From Pseudomonadota bacterium (GTDB lineage: Bacteria; Pseudomonadota; Gammaproteobacteria; Burkholderiales; Burkholderiaceae_F), in assembly GCA_029778535.1 (NCBI GenBank), contig JAKOQB010000029.1, positions 1 to 64,000 on the forward strand: 64,000 nt of DNA, read 5' to 3'. Within the stretch, counting starts at the first letter, position 1, and each line of letters begins with the position of its first letter. Positions 17,447-26,547 of this stretch are shown piece by piece. The position numbers were made by a program, and so were the translations under genes. The notes beneath the pieces are model-generated. The model saw only the letters and a program-made list of their open reading frames with translations. It was not told the DNA's origin and made no database searches.

Positions 17447-17907
17447 TCTCGAACTGCGAGGTCGGGCTGGCGCGCGCGTCCGAGGCGGGGCGGATCGCGC
17501 TGCTTTCGCGCGCGGCGATCGAGCACGGCCTGGCGTGGTCGTGGACGCCGCAGCGCGTGCTGAAGAGCGTGCGCGACGCGGCCACCAACGCGATCGTCGC
17601 GCGCGACGGCGGCCACCTGCTCGGTTTCGCCATCATGAAGTACGGCGATACCGACGCGCACCTGCTGCTGCTGGCGGTGGACTACGCGCGGCGCCGGCGC
17701 GGTGTCGGCTCCGCGCTGCTGGCGTGGCTGGAAGTGACCGTGCGCACCGCCGGCATCGAAACGATCCGCGCCGAGGTGCGCGCCGGCAACCTGCCGGCGC
17801 TGGCGTTCTATCGCCGCCACGCATTCGAGCGGCAGCGCGTGCTGCGCGGCTACTACCAGGGCGTCGACGACGCGGTCGTGCTGGCGAAGCGGATGTGCGC
17901 GGCATGA
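17443..17907 (+). CDS. GNAT-family N-acetyltransferase
   Basis: 154 residues. The acetyl-CoA binding stretch is LLLLAVDYARRRRGVGSALLAWLE, followed by RAEVRAGNLPALAFYRRHAFERQ, a RimI-like close. ATG overlaps the DUF488 stop and its own stop overlaps the next GNAT start (both ATGA). Its acceptor may be a protein N-terminus or small amine; nothing in the sequence decides. Confidence 0.85.
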   Translation: MISNCEVGLARASEAGRIALLSRAAIEHGLAWSWTPQRVLKSVRDAATNAIVARDGGHLLGFAIMKYGDTDAHLLLLAVDYARRRRGVGSALLAWLEVTVRTAGIETIRAEVRAGNLPALAFYRRHAFERQRVLRGYYQGVDDAVVLAKRMCAA

Positions 17908-18353
17908 CTTCCCGCGTGCGCGCGTTGCGCTTCGAAGTGCACGATGACGTGCCGGCGGATGCGGGACGCAGCGTCGACGACGGCATCGGCGCGTTCAACG
18001 CCGCCGCCGCGCCGCTCGCAGAGGTACAGCCGCTGTCGTGCTTCGCACGCGGGCCGGACGGCGAAGTCGTAGGCGGCGCGGTCGGCCGCATCTGGGGCGG
18101 GTGCTGCGAACTGCAGCAGCTCTGGGTCAGCGAGGCACGCCGGCGCCAAGGCATCGGCGCGGCGCTGCTCGCGCGCTTCGAATCCCGCGCCGCGCAGCGC
18201 GGCTGCCGCACGGTCTATCTCGATACCTTCAGCTTCCAGGCGCCCGCGTTCTATCGCGGCCTGGGCTTCGCGGTGGCAGCGCAGATCCGCGGCTTTCCGG
18301 ACGGGATCGTCAAGTACCTGATGGTCAAGCCGCTGCGCGTCAGCGCACGATGA
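17904..18353 (+). CDS. GNAT-family N-acetyltransferase
   Basis: 149 residues, the second of two tandem but not closely similar GNATs. Visible motifs: CCELQQLWVSEARRRQGIGAALLARFESRA (acetyl-CoA loop) and VYLDTFSFQAPAFYRGLGFAV. This C-terminal FYRGLGF subgroup includes acetyltransferases with the GAVGRIWGGC-type N-terminal strand. Its final 14 bases overlap the end of the convergent stress-protein gene. Confidence 0.85.
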   Translation: MTSRVRALRFEVHDDVPADAGRSVDDGIGAFNAAAAPLAEVQPLSCFARGPDGEVVGGAVGRIWGGCCELQQLWVSEARRRQGIGAALLARFESRAAQRGCRTVYLDTFSFQAPAFYRGLGFAVAAQIRGFPDGIVKYLMVKPLRVSAR

Positions 18354-18759
18354 GCGCCGGCACCTTGCAGTGGGTCAGCACCCGTTCGGCGACCGAGCCG
18401 AGCATCGCTCGCTTCAGCAGTCCGCGCCCGTGCGAGCCGATCACGATCAGGTCGTAGTTCTCGTCGCTCGCGAGCTGGCAGATCTCCAGCCCGGCGTCGC
18501 CGGTCAGGTCTGCCAGCGTGGCCTCGATGCCGGCCTGGCGCAGCTTCTGCAGCGCGGGTCCGGCGGCACGCTCGGCTTCGGCGGGCAGCGGCGCCGAACC
18601 TTCGGCGCCCAGCGCTGCCACGGCGCGCAGCGGCGATTGCGGCGCGACGAAGACCACGGTGACCTGCGCGCGGTCGCCCAGGATGTGCGGATGCCGGCAG
18701 ACGTAGTCGACCGCGCGCAGCGCGTGTTCGCTGCCGTCGAATGCGATCAGGGTGCGCAT
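18340..18759 (-). CDS. Universal stress protein (UspA family)
   Basis: 139 residues. I chose ATG 18759, giving MRTLIAFDGSEHALRAV; upstream in-frame starts extend into a low-complexity stretch. The ATP-binding motif is GSHGRGLLKRAMLGSVAERVL (the G-x2-G-x9-GS pattern), preceded by YDLIVIGSHG, and it ends KVPALIV. Single-domain ATP-binding Usp proteins respond to starvation or oxidative stress. Transcribed opposite to the GNATs, with a 220-base upstream space. Confidence 0.9.
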   Translation of the reverse strand: MRTLIAFDGSEHALRAVDYVCRHPHILGDRAQVTVVFVAPQSPLRAVAALGAEGSAPLPAEAERAAGPALQKLRQAGIEATLADLTGDAGLEICQLASDENYDLIVIGSHGRGLLKRAMLGSVAERVLTHCKVPALIVR

Positions 18760-18979
18760 GTCCTTTCGTCTCCTTTCGTTGCCGCCGTCGAGCCGACCGC
18801 TTGCCGGCATGCTTGCAGCGCGTGCCGCGGCAGCCTTGACGGGGGTCACGGCGCGCGTCGCGCGACGCGATCTTGGCTTCGCTCAACACGGCAGCGCCCG
18901 GTTGGTAAACACTGTATTCGAATTTTCTGCGGAGTGATGCGGGCGCGGCGTCCGCGCGCGGTCATCCGGGGCGCACACC

Positions 18980-19297
18980 ATGCACGACGAAGACACGATT
19001 CGAACGGTCTGGCAAAGGGGGCGCGCGAGCGGCGAGTACCCGGCCGACACGTGGCGCCAGGACGAATGCGGCGCGTGGATGCGCCGCTCGCAGTACGGCG
19101 AGGCGACGGCAGAGTTCGGCTGGAAGATCGAGCGCGTGGCGCCGGGGGGCGCGAAGGATGCGGACGCGCTGCGGCCCTTCCATGTCGCCAACTCGTATGA
19201 CATCGCCAACGGCAGGCCGCACTGCCGCATCACCGCCGATCGCACCGGGCTCACAGCGACGGCGCGCACGGACGAGCCGCGCAATCGCCCGCTCTGA
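18980..19297 (+). CDS. Conserved hypothetical protein
   Basis: 105 residues with no domain I can name. It is rich in charged and aromatic residues: an N-terminal TIRTVWQRGR, CGAWMRRSQYG in the middle, then EFGWKIERVAPGG and LRPFHVANSYDIANGRPHCRITADR. The NGRPHC block and CGAW suggest a compact, possibly metal-binding or nuclease-like fold (a histidine and cysteines are well spaced), but this is a guess. It stands alone between a divergent stress gene and the ZIP transporter; no promoter was identified. Confidence 0.6.
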   Translation: MHDEDTIRTVWQRGRASGEYPADTWRQDECGAWMRRSQYGEATAEFGWKIERVAPGGAKDADALRPFHVANSYDIANGRPHCRITADRTGLTATARTDEPRNRPL

Positions 19298-19357
19298 GCG
19301 CCAGGCGGCGGCGCGATCGTTGCGCGCGGCGGCGATGCGTTCGCCGCGGGGAATTCG

Positions 19358-20110
19358 ATGACCCCTGCGGTCGCTGCCGTCATGCTGCTGTCGGCCTTGT
19401 CGTTCGCGACGACATGGGCCGGTGTCGTCTTCGCGTTGCAGACGCGGGGCGGCGAGCGGACGATCGCGGCCGGGATCGGCTTCGCTGCCGGCCTGATGAT
19501 CGTGCTCGCCGGCGCCGAGCTTCTTCCACGCGCGCTGTCGCTCACCGCAGCGATGAGCGTGGTGGCAGCGGCCGCCGCCGGCGCGGCGCTGATCTGGCTG
19601 GCAAACGCGCTGATTCCGCACGCGCACCTGGTGATCGAGGGGCTGCCCGCCGGCGCGGCGCAGGTTCGCACCGCGTACCTGGTCGTGCTCGGTCTGCTAT
19701 TGCACGACCTGCCCGAGGGATTTGCGATGGCGAACGACTACATCGCGTCGCCGCGCCATGGCGTTGCGACCGCGATCGCGATCGCGCTGCATAACCTGCC
19801 GGAGGAGTTCGCGATGGCTGTTCCCGTGGCCGTCCTCGGACGCCGGCGCATCCTGTTCGGCGCCGCGCTGTTGTCCGCTTGCGCCGAGCCGGTCGGAGCG
19901 GTGATCGGTCTGGTCGCCGTCGGAATCGCCCCGGCGTTGCACGGAGTCTTTCTCGCGCTCGCCGCCGGCGCGATGCTGTTCGTCGCGCTGCACGAACTCG
20001 TGCCGATGGCGCGCCTGTATCGGCACGGCCGCGCATTTCTGCTCGGCGCGCTGGCGAGCGCGCCCGTGTACGCGCTGCTCTATGGACTGGTCGCACGAGT
20101 GGCGCCGTGA
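19358..20110 (+). CDS. ZIP-family divalent metal transporter
   Basis: 250 residues with eight hydrophobic segments. The metal-binding helices carry LLLHDLPEGFAMAND and IALHNLPEEFAMAVP, the ZIP H-D-x-P-E-G and H-N-x-P-E signatures. The central loop has HAHLVIEG. ZIP proteins admit zinc, iron or manganese into the cytoplasm. It is close to the eukaryote-like ZIP subfamily. It is convergent with the following glycerophosphodiesterase gene. Confidence 0.9.
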   Translation: MTPAVAAVMLLSALSFATTWAGVVFALQTRGGERTIAAGIGFAAGLMIVLAGAELLPRALSLTAAMSVVAAAAAGAALIWLANALIPHAHLVIEGLPAGAAQVRTAYLVVLGLLLHDLPEGFAMANDYIASPRHGVATAIAIALHNLPEEFAMAVPVAVLGRRRILFGAALLSACAEPVGAVIGLVAVGIAPALHGVFLALAAGAMLFVALHELVPMARLYRHGRAFLLGALASAPVYALLYGLVARVAP

Positions 20111-20144
20111 CGGGCGCGGCCGGCCGCGCGCGCTGGCCACGTCC

Positions 20145-21329
20145 TCACTTCATCAGGAACAGCGTGCGCGCGGTGCGCGCGGTGTCGGTGAAGTCGGTGA
20201 ACAGGCCGTCGACGCCGAGCTCGAAGAAGCGGCGGTATTCGTCGACCGGCCGCCCCTTGTAGTCGGAAGCGAGGCGGCGCTGCTCGTTGCGGAACGTGAA
20301 CGGGTGCACCAGCAGGCCCGCGGCGTGCGCGTCGCGCACCACGTTCGTCGGCGGCAGCAGTTCGCGGTCGGCCTCGTTGACCTGGCCGTCGCCATTGGCA
20401 TCGGCGCACTTGCCGGCGACGATCGAGATGCACTTCGCGCTGATCAGGTACGGCTTCCACGGGCCGATGCCGTCGGCGTAACCGGCGATCTCGCGCAGCC
20501 CGGCGGGCGTCAGCAGGTCCTTGAACGTACGCGGATCGCCGCGCACCGCGAAGTCGTACGGTTTGTCGAACGGCGGCGCCAGCGTGACCGTGCCGTCGGG
20601 GGCGACGTCGTCGCCATCGATCAGCTGGATCAGCTTCACCCGCGTGCGCGTGCGCAGGTACTGCAGGTTGCTGACTTCGAACGACTGGATGAACACCGGC
20701 GCCTCGCGGTGGTTCATGCCGGCGCGCGTCAGCTCGTCGAGCACGCGGTCCTCGAGCGGCAGCCCGAGATTGCGGTGATAGGTCGGATGCTTGGTCTCCG
20801 GATACACGCCGATGCGGCGGCCGCCGGCCTCGCCGGTCTTGCGCTTCACGAGGTCGAGGATCTCGGCAAAGGTCGGGATCTGGAAGCGGCCGTTGTACTG
20901 CGGGTCGCGCTCGGCGAGCGGCTGGATCGCGCGCAGCGTCTTGATCTCGGCGAGCGTGAAGTCGCTGGCGAAGAAGCCTTCCTCGCTCACGCCGTCGACG
21001 ACCGCCGTGCGCTTGCGGTCGGCGAATTCGGGCCGCGTCGCCACGTCGGTGGTCGCGATCAGGTTGGGCTCGTGGCGCGCGATCAGCACGCCGTCCCTGG
21101 TAGCGACCAGATCGGGTTCGATGTAATCGGCGCCGAGCTCGATCGCCAGCGCGTAGCCTTCGAGCGTGTGATCGGGCAGATAGCCCGCCGCGCCGCGATG
21201 GCCGATGATGGTCGGAATCGGCGCGCGCGCCGCCGGCTTGCCGTGGGAATGAATCATCGGCTGCGCCGCGGCGAGTCCGAACAGCACGGATGCCGCGAGT
21301 CCGACCGCGATCTGCGGGACGTTCGTCAT
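20145..21329 (-). CDS. glpQ: Periplasmic glycerophosphodiester phosphodiesterase
   Basis: 394 residues; ATG 21329 follows AAGGAGGAG. An N-terminal signal peptide ([15 protein letters not shown]) is followed by [48 protein letters not shown], the catalytic HRG and metal-binding E-x-D-x-x-x-T-x-D block. The latter part has the ADGIGPWK and [13 protein letters not shown] segments usual for GlpQ. It hydrolyses glycerophosphodiesters to glycerol-3-phosphate and an alcohol. The glpT/glpK genes are absent. Confidence 0.92.
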   Translation of the reverse strand: MTNVPQIAVGLAASVLFGLAAAQPMIHSHGKPAARAPIPTIIGHRGAAGYLPDHTLEGYALAIELGADYIEPDLVATRDGVLIARHEPNLIATTDVATRPEFADRKRTAVVDGVSEEGFFASDFTLAEIKTLRAIQPLAERDPQYNGRFQIPTFAEILDLVKRKTGEAGGRRIGVYPETKHPTYHRNLGLPLEDRVLDELTRAGMNHREAPVFIQSFEVSNLQYLRTRTRVKLIQLIDGDDVAPDGTVTLAPPFDKPYDFAVRGDPRTFKDLLTPAGLREIAGYADGIGPWKPYLISAKCISIVAGKCADANGDGQVNEADRELLPPTNVVRDAHAAGLLVHPFTFRNEQRRLASDYKGRPVDEYRRFFELGVDGLFTDFTDTARTARTLFLMK

Positions 21330-21444
21330 GGGCTTCTCCTCCTTGGATCAGGCTGGGAGGCTAGGCGCGAACGATGACCGCGCGCTGACCTCTCACAGGT
21401 TTGCGGCAGTGCCCGCATCCCCGAAACACGTACGCTCGATCGCG

Positions 21445-21909
21445 ATGCCTAAGACGAGCGCCGGACTGCTGCTGTACCGCGAGCGCGCGGGGCGACTCGA
21501 GGTGTTCCTCGTCCATCCGGGCGGACCGTTCTGGGCGCGCAAGGACGCCGGCGCGTGGTCGATTCCGAAAGGCGAGTTCGGCGACGACGAGGCGCCGCTC
21601 GCCGCCGCGCGGCGCGAGTTCGAGGAGGAAACCGGCATGGCCGTCGACGGCGAATTTGTCGCGCTGCCGCCGCTGCGGCAGCCGAGCGGCAAGGTGATTT
21701 ATGCGTGGGCGCTGCGCGCGGACATCGATCCGGCACGAGTAAAGAGCAACACGTTCATGCTCGAGTGGCCGCCGAAGTCGGGACAGCAGCGCGAGTTTCC
21801 CGAGGTGGATCGCGCCGAGTGGTTCGCGCTGGAGGAAGCGGCAGCGAAGATCCAGAAGGGTCAGGCGCCTTTCCTCGATCAGTTGCGCGGGCTGGCTGGC
21901 ACGTCGTGA
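21445..21909 (+). CDS. NUDIX hydrolase
   Basis: 154 residues. The NUDIX box is GEFGDDEAPLAAARREFEEETG, complete with G-x5-E-x7-REFEEETG. SAGLLLYRERAGRLEVFLVHPGGPFWARKDAGAWSIPKG is the N-terminal core typical of the Ap4A/diadenosine-type or ADP-ribose-type NUDIX enzymes. A long C-terminal stretch (FPEVDRAEWFALEEAAAKI) is usual. The exact nucleotide substrate is unresolved. Its stop overlaps the following broken gene. Confidence 0.9.
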   Translation: MPKTSAGLLLYRERAGRLEVFLVHPGGPFWARKDAGAWSIPKGEFGDDEAPLAAARREFEEETGMAVDGEFVALPPLRQPSGKVIYAWALRADIDPARVKSNTFMLEWPPKSGQQREFPEVDRAEWFALEEAAAKIQKGQAPFLDQLRGLAGTS

Positions 21910-22452
21910 CGATCGAGCTTCCGGCCGCGATCGACGCCCACGGCGGCGCGGCGCGCTGGAACCGGCTGACCGCGCTCGAAGCGACGATCTCCGCGCGCGG
22001 CTTCCTGTTCACCGCGAAGCGCCGTCCGCCGCTCGAGCGTGTGCGCGTGCGCGCGTGGACGCGCGAGGTGCGGTTCGCATATCTGGAACCACTTCGTCAC
22101 GCCGTTCATATTCCTGCGCGAGGGATTCACCTTCGAGGAACGGCCGCCGCTCGCCGCGCCCGACGGGCCGTGGTCGAGGATTCGCGCCACGTTCCCCGCC
22201 GACCTGCCGACGCACAGCCGCGTGCAGGACTTCTGCTTCGATCGCGAGCATCGGCTGCGGCGGCTCGATTACACGGCCGAGGTCGTCGGCCGCTGGGCGC
22301 GCGCGGCGCACGCGTGCGAAGAATTGCGCGAATTCGACGGATTGCTGGTGCCGACGCGTCGCCTCGTGCGACCGCTGCCGTTCGGGATCACGCCATTGCC
22401 GTTTCCGACGCTGTTCGCGATCGACGTGCACGACTTTCGCGCGCTGACTTGA
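21906..22452 (+). pseudogene. Conserved beta-proteobacterial hypothetical gene, frameshifted and internally deleted
   Basis: GTG 21906 overlaps the NUDIX stop. The first half (IDAHGGAARWNRLTALEATISARGFLF...) and the second half (IWNHFVTPFIFLREGFTFEERPPLA ... GLLRRHDY-like LRRLDYTAEVVG ... ELREFDGLLVPTRRLV) belong to one family I recall as about 240 residues. The two halves are in different frames, joined near 22060-22090, and about 60-65 residues normally between them are gone. So a deletion removed the middle and shifted the frame. Alternative: two sequencing errors, but the missing block argues against that. Confidence 0.6.
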
Positions 22453-22495
22453 CCCGGCTCGGGTGATGCATGCCGCGCGCGGGCACAATCTCTCG

Positions 22496-23620
22496 ATGGC
22501 CACACGGCTCGTCTTCCTGGTGCCGGGGTTCTTCGGCTTCACGTCGGTCGGTGCGGTCAGCTACTTCGAGCGTGTCGAGCAAACGCTCGACCGCGCGCTG
22601 CGCGCGCGCCGCGTGACGGCGCGCATCGTCGGCTGCAAGACGCAGCCGACCGCGTCGATCCCGCGCCGTGCCGATGTGCTGCGCCGGCAGGTGATCGCCA
22701 GCGGCGGACTGACGGCACGCGAGCTGCACTTCGTCGGCCACTCGACCGGCGGGCTCGACGTGCGCATGCTGCTGACGCCGGGCGTGAAGATCGGCGGCGA
22801 CGACAGCGCGGAGCGCATCGGCCGCCGCACGCGCAGCGCGATCGCGGTGGCCACGCCGCATCACGGCACCCCGCTCGGCAATCACTTCGCGACGATCCAG
22901 GGGCAGACTCTGCTGCTGGTGGCCAGCGCGCTGGCCACGTCGGGGCAGGGGCGCGGCGCGATCCTCGCCGCGGCCAAGGCGCTCGCGCTGGTGGCGCGGC
23001 TCGACGATTGGCTGGGGCGCGGCGAAGGCCCGCTCGACCGCATCGCCGAGGGACTGCTGCGCCGGATCCGCTTCAACCGCCGCGATCCGGTGTGGCGCTA
23101 TCTGGGCGAGATCGAACACGACCAGGGCGCGGTGCTGCAGTTGACGCCGGAGGGCATCGATCTGTTCAACGCCGCGGTGACCGATCGCCCCGGCATCGAC
23201 TACGGCTGCATCGTCATCGCGGTGCCGACGCCGAGCGAGCGCCTGCGCAACAAGGACCTGCTGGACCCGGAGTACGTCGCGCTGCGCGCGGTGTTCCGGC
23301 TGCTGCACGCGCTCGCCGCGCGGCCGCACCCGCACTATCCGTATCCGAAGCCGAGCCCGGCGACGCAACGTTCACTCGGACGCGCGCTCGGCTTCACGGT
23401 CACGCCGGCGACCAATGACGGCATCGTGCCGACGCTAAGCCAGTTGCACGGCCGCGTGCTGCACGTCGCGCGCGCCGATCATCTCGACGTGGTCGGCCAC
23501 TACACGTTGGCGGGCGGGCGCACGGCCGACTGGCTGCCCTCGGGCGCGGGCTTCTTGTCGGAGGCGTTCGACGCCACGTGGCAGGCGGTCGCGGCGGCGA
23601 TCGCGCGCGCCAGCGGCTGA
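22496..23620 (+). CDS. Alpha/beta-hydrolase, lipase-like
   Basis: 374 residues from ATG 22496. Near the N-terminus: LVFLVPGFFGFTSVGAVSYFERVEQTL (oxyanion loop), then the nucleophile elbow HFVGHSTGGLDVRML. It resembles extracellular triacylglycerol lipases (HSTGG with serine nucleophile, later D in NDGIVPTLSQ and H in ADHLDVVGHY), but has no signal peptide. It probably acts on lipids or polyester in the cytoplasm. A PHA depolymerase role is conceivable because phaC is upstream, but nothing else supports it. Confidence 0.8.
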   Translation: MATRLVFLVPGFFGFTSVGAVSYFERVEQTLDRALRARRVTARIVGCKTQPTASIPRRADVLRRQVIASGGLTARELHFVGHSTGGLDVRMLLTPGVKIGGDDSAERIGRRTRSAIAVATPHHGTPLGNHFATIQGQTLLLVASALATSGQGRGAILAAAKALALVARLDDWLGRGEGPLDRIAEGLLRRIRFNRRDPVWRYLGEIEHDQGAVLQLTPEGIDLFNAAVTDRPGIDYGCIVIAVPTPSERLRNKDLLDPEYVALRAVFRLLHALAARPHPHYPYPKPSPATQRSLGRALGFTVTPATNDGIVPTLSQLHGRVLHVARADHLDVVGHYTLAGGRTADWLPSGAGFLSEAFDATWQAVAAAIARASG

Positions 23621-23733
23621 TCAGCGGGGCGCGGCGAAGCGCTTTCCGATTCCCGCGTTCGGTTTCAGGACCCGGTTCGCATCAGCAGCCCGAAGACGAG
23701 CGCGTGCGCCACGGAACCGCACGCGAACCCGAC

Positions 23734-24084
23734 TCACTTCTTGCCCTTGATGCTTGCAAGATAGGTCGCGATCACCGGAAGCTGGTCCGGCGGAACGGGC
23801 GCCTTGAAGGTGTCCTTCATCTTCTTCACTTCGGCGAGCCACGCGTCCGCGGTCAGATCGGGCTGGTTCAGCACCATGCCCGCGGAGTGGCAGGTGAGAC
23901 AGTAGCTGTTGGCGGCCTTGGCGCCGCTGCTGTCGCCGGGAAACGCGCGGGTGCTGGTCGGAAGCTGCACGCTCTCGACCCGAAGCGTCAACGCATGCGC
24001 GGGCATCGCCGCCAGTGCACCGGCGGCGCACAGTGCGAAGAAAAGCGGCTGGAGCAGATCGGTTGTGTGCAAAGTGGATCGCAT
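23734..24084 (-). CDS. sorB: Cytochrome c subunit of sulfite dehydrogenase (SorB-like)
   Basis: 116 residues with a signal peptide (LFFALCAAGALAAMPAHA) and one haem-attachment site CLTCH at residues 62-66, with a later methionine for the axial position. Downstream of a SorA-like gene in the same orientation, 14 bases away. SorB passes electrons from the molybdenum centre to the respiratory chain. The mature length of about 90 residues fits the small mono-haem SorB subunit. Confidence 0.85.
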   Translation of the reverse strand: MRSTLHTTDLLQPLFFALCAAGALAAMPAHALTLRVESVQLPTSTRAFPGDSSGAKAANSYCLTCHSAGMVLNQPDLTADAWLAEVKKMKDTFKAPVPPDQLPVIATYLASIKGKK

Positions 24085-24098
24085 GGCGGCTTCCTCCC

Positions 24099-25340
24099 TC
24101 AGACGGCCATCACCGTGACCGACTCGACGATATTGCGCATGAAACCGCCGGGATTCCAGTTCGCGGTCATCGGCTGCTGCAGGCCGTCGCTGTTGGTACA
24201 GCGCACCAGCAGGGTCTGCGCGCCGCGCGGCAACTTCAGGTGCGCGCGCCATTGCCGGAAGCTGTATCTGCCGTGGTCCGGGCCGAGATCCGCGGCGATC
24301 CATGTCTTGCCGCCGTCGATCGACACGTGCACTGCCTTCACTCCGGTATCGCCGCCGAACGCGATGCCGCGCACGAGTTCGGGCCGGCCGGCGGGAACCT
24401 TGGCGCCGGCCGCGAGGTTGGTGATGAAGGAGCGCGGCACCATGCGGTTGATGGGAACGAACTTGACTCCCTGCTCGCCCGGCGTCATGTCGGCGCGCGG
24501 CCAGTTGTCGGGAATCTCGTAGGCCGGGTGCATCCAGAAATTGGTGTCGGGCTCCGTGAGCACGCGGACGTGCTGCAGCATCTTGGTCCAGTAGGTCGCG
24601 TACCAGCCCGGAACCACCAGCCGGAACGGGAAGCCGTTGAGCAGCGGCAGCGGCTGGCCGTTGATCTCCCAGGCGATCATGACCTCGCCGTCGCGGGCGT
24701 GATCGACCGACAGCGATTTCTTGAGGTTCGGTGCGTCCGGGACGACGGGCCGCTCGGCACCTTCGCATTGCACCTGCACCGCGCCGGCTTTCACACCGGC
24801 GGCGTCGAGCACGTCCTTCAGGCGCACGCCGACCCAGCGGGCGTTGCCCATCGCGCCGTTGCCCCATTCGCCGCCCGCGACGCGCGGCTGGAAGAAGCCG
24901 CGCGAATTGCCCGAGCACTGGTTGACTGCCGCCAGTTCGACGTGCTCGAACCGTTTCATCAGATCGAATACGGTGAACTCGACTTCCTTGTCGACATGGC
25001 CGCTGACCTTCATCCTGAAGATCCTGGGATCGATGCGGGTGGGAATGTCGGCCCAGTGCCAGCGCACGTAGAAACGGTTCACCGGGGTGAACACGCCCTC
25101 GTCGTAGACGGAGAACGGCGTTTCCAGCAGCGGCGGACGGGTCCGCTGCAGAATCATCTGCCCCTTGCCGGGAAAGGCCTTGGTGAGATCGCGCGCATCC
25201 GGCCCGCCCGGAAGCGGGAGCTGGATCCTTTCCGCCGCGCGGCTGCTGCGCGCCAAGGCGAGCGCGCCGATCCCGGCCGCGGCGCTTTGCAGAAACGCCC
25301 GGCGTGCGCTCGCGCCGGGCAGGGGTTCGTCTTGTCGCAT
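24099..25340 (-). CDS. sorA: Sulfite dehydrogenase molybdenum subunit (SorA-like)
   Basis: 413 residues, ATG 25340. N-terminal Tat-type signal (SARRAFLQSAAAGIGALALARSSRA). The single cysteine ligand of the molybdopterin is C142 in NQCSGNSRGFF; the C-terminal Mo-co dimerisation domain has VSIDGGKTWIAADLG and ends with NWNPGGFMRNIVESVTV. It oxidises sulfite to sulfate in the periplasm. In known SorAB the haem subunit is the electron acceptor, here the gene directly behind. It may detoxify sulfite or support organosulfonate use. Confidence 0.9.
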   Translation of the reverse strand: MRQDEPLPGASARRAFLQSAAAGIGALALARSSRAAERIQLPLPGGPDARDLTKAFPGKGQMILQRTRPPLLETPFSVYDEGVFTPVNRFYVRWHWADIPTRIDPRIFRMKVSGHVDKEVEFTVFDLMKRFEHVELAAVNQCSGNSRGFFQPRVAGGEWGNGAMGNARWVGVRLKDVLDAAGVKAGAVQVQCEGAERPVVPDAPNLKKSLSVDHARDGEVMIAWEINGQPLPLLNGFPFRLVVPGWYATYWTKMLQHVRVLTEPDTNFWMHPAYEIPDNWPRADMTPGEQGVKFVPINRMVPRSFITNLAAGAKVPAGRPELVRGIAFGGDTGVKAVHVSIDGGKTWIAADLGPDHGRYSFRQWRAHLKLPRGAQTLLVRCTNSDGLQQPMTANWNPGGFMRNIVESVTVMAV

Positions 25341-25659
25341 GGTGCTGCTCCTCGAGGTCGGTGCGCCGCTGCTGCCGTCGCAAGTTGAAGATCGTCGCCG
25401 CAAACCGTGGCCGCGACTGTAGGCACGCGGGCGGCGCCGCCACAGTGCCGGGCGTCATCAGTTGCGCAGGAACTTCGTCACGAGCCGAGTCAGGCTGCAC
25501 CGGTCACTGCGGGGCGATTCGCGGCCGGGATTTGTTCGCGGTGTGACGTTCGTCATCCGGCTGCGCGGCAAATCATGACCGCGATCGTGACGATCGGGCG
25601 GTGACGCGGGGCGCGGGCGATTTCTACGATGCGTGCTCCAATCCGAACGCGCATCGACG
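25341..25659. other. Divergent intergenic region between sorA and the cytochrome b gene
   Basis: About 320 bases with no coding gene. It should hold the promoters of both outward genes; I can make out no certain -35/-10 pair or operator. GTGACG occurs more than once near 25544-25600 (for example GTGACGTTCGTCATCC), and two such CGTGACGAT/GGTGACGCGG blocks follow, but they do not form a clean palindrome. Confidence 0.5.
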
Positions 25660-26286
25660 ATGGCTTTGACACCGATCCGAAGCTTGCCGACCCGCCTGCT
25701 GCACCTCGCGCTGCTGACCGCGGTGCTGTGGCAACTGACCGCGTCCGGACTCGTCGAGCGGCCGCGCATCGGGCGGCCCGGCAACCTCTTCTATCGGATC
25801 CACGAGGTCGTCGGACTGACGGCGCTGGGCGTGGTGCTGGCCTTCTGGCTTTGGAGCGCGATTCGAAGGCGCGAGCCGCACATCGCGGCACTGTTTCCCT
25901 GGTATTCGCCGCCGCGCGTGCTGGCGGTGATCGCGGACCTGAAGGCGCACCTGGCGCAGTTGCGTGAGTGGCGGCTGCCGGCCGCCGCGGCGGAAATGCC
26001 GCTGGCGAGCGCCGTGCACGGGCTGGGCCTGCTGACCGCATCGGCGATGGCAGCCAGCGGCGCCTGGCTTTACACGGAGAACGTGCCCGGCGGAATCGTG
26101 CTGCAAATCCACCGGGCGCTCGCCAATCTGATGTGGACCTATGTCATCGCCCACGCGGGCTTGGCGGTGCTGCACCAGGTGATGGGGCATGCAGTGCTGC
26201 AACGCATGTTCGGGCGTCGCATTGAATTCCGGGATGCGGATGGCGTCCCGCCCGCAAATTCCTGTTCGTCACGACGACAGCCTTGA
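25660..26286 (+). CDS. Cytochrome b561/b6-type membrane protein
   Basis: 208 residues, ATG 25660, with four hydrophobic segments. Histidines lie in each: RLLHLALLTAVLWQL, YRIHEVVGLTALGVVL, SAVHGLGLLTASAMAA and LQIHRALANLMWTYVIAHAGLAVLH, the set that ligates two b-type haems. It resembles the di-haem cytochrome b used with periplasmic molybdoenzymes. It is divergent from sorAB, so it may be their quinone-linked acceptor, an inference from position only. Confidence 0.75.
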   Translation: MALTPIRSLPTRLLHLALLTAVLWQLTASGLVERPRIGRPGNLFYRIHEVVGLTALGVVLAFWLWSAIRRREPHIAALFPWYSPPRVLAVIADLKAHLAQLREWRLPAAAAEMPLASAVHGLGLLTASAMAASGAWLYTENVPGGIVLQIHRALANLMWTYVIAHAGLAVLHQVMGHAVLQRMFGRRIEFRDADGVPPANSCSSRRQP

Positions 26287-26298
26287 AGGAGGCCGTGA

Positions 26299-26511
26299 AT
26301 GGAACGCATCGAACAGATCGAGCTCGAGCACCAGCGGCACCGGATCATCGCCGACGTTCGCAAGCTCGTAGAGAAGTACCGCTCGGTATTCACCTGGGAT
26401 GTGCCGGACATCGACCAGGCGGCTGCGGATCGCCTGCTGCTGGCCGAGATTCGCCGCGCGCTGGACGATATCGAGCGGTCAACGCCCCGTCGATTGCCGC
26501 CGCGCGAGTGA
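26299..26511 (+). CDS. Small hypothetical protein
   Basis: 70 residues behind AAGGAGG, a strong ribosome site, 12 bases after the cytochrome b gene. The charged sequence MERIEQIELEHQRHRIIADVRKL is helical, with a central YRSVFTWDVPDIDQAAADRLLLAEIRRALDDIE. It has no membrane helix or recognised domain. Probably cotranscribed with the cytochrome. Confidence 0.55.
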   Translation: MERIEQIELEHQRHRIIADVRKLVEKYRSVFTWDVPDIDQAAADRLLLAEIRRALDDIERSTPRRLPPRE

Positions 26512-26547
26512 AGGCGCGCCGCCTGGCTTCGCCGGGCGCGGCGGTTC

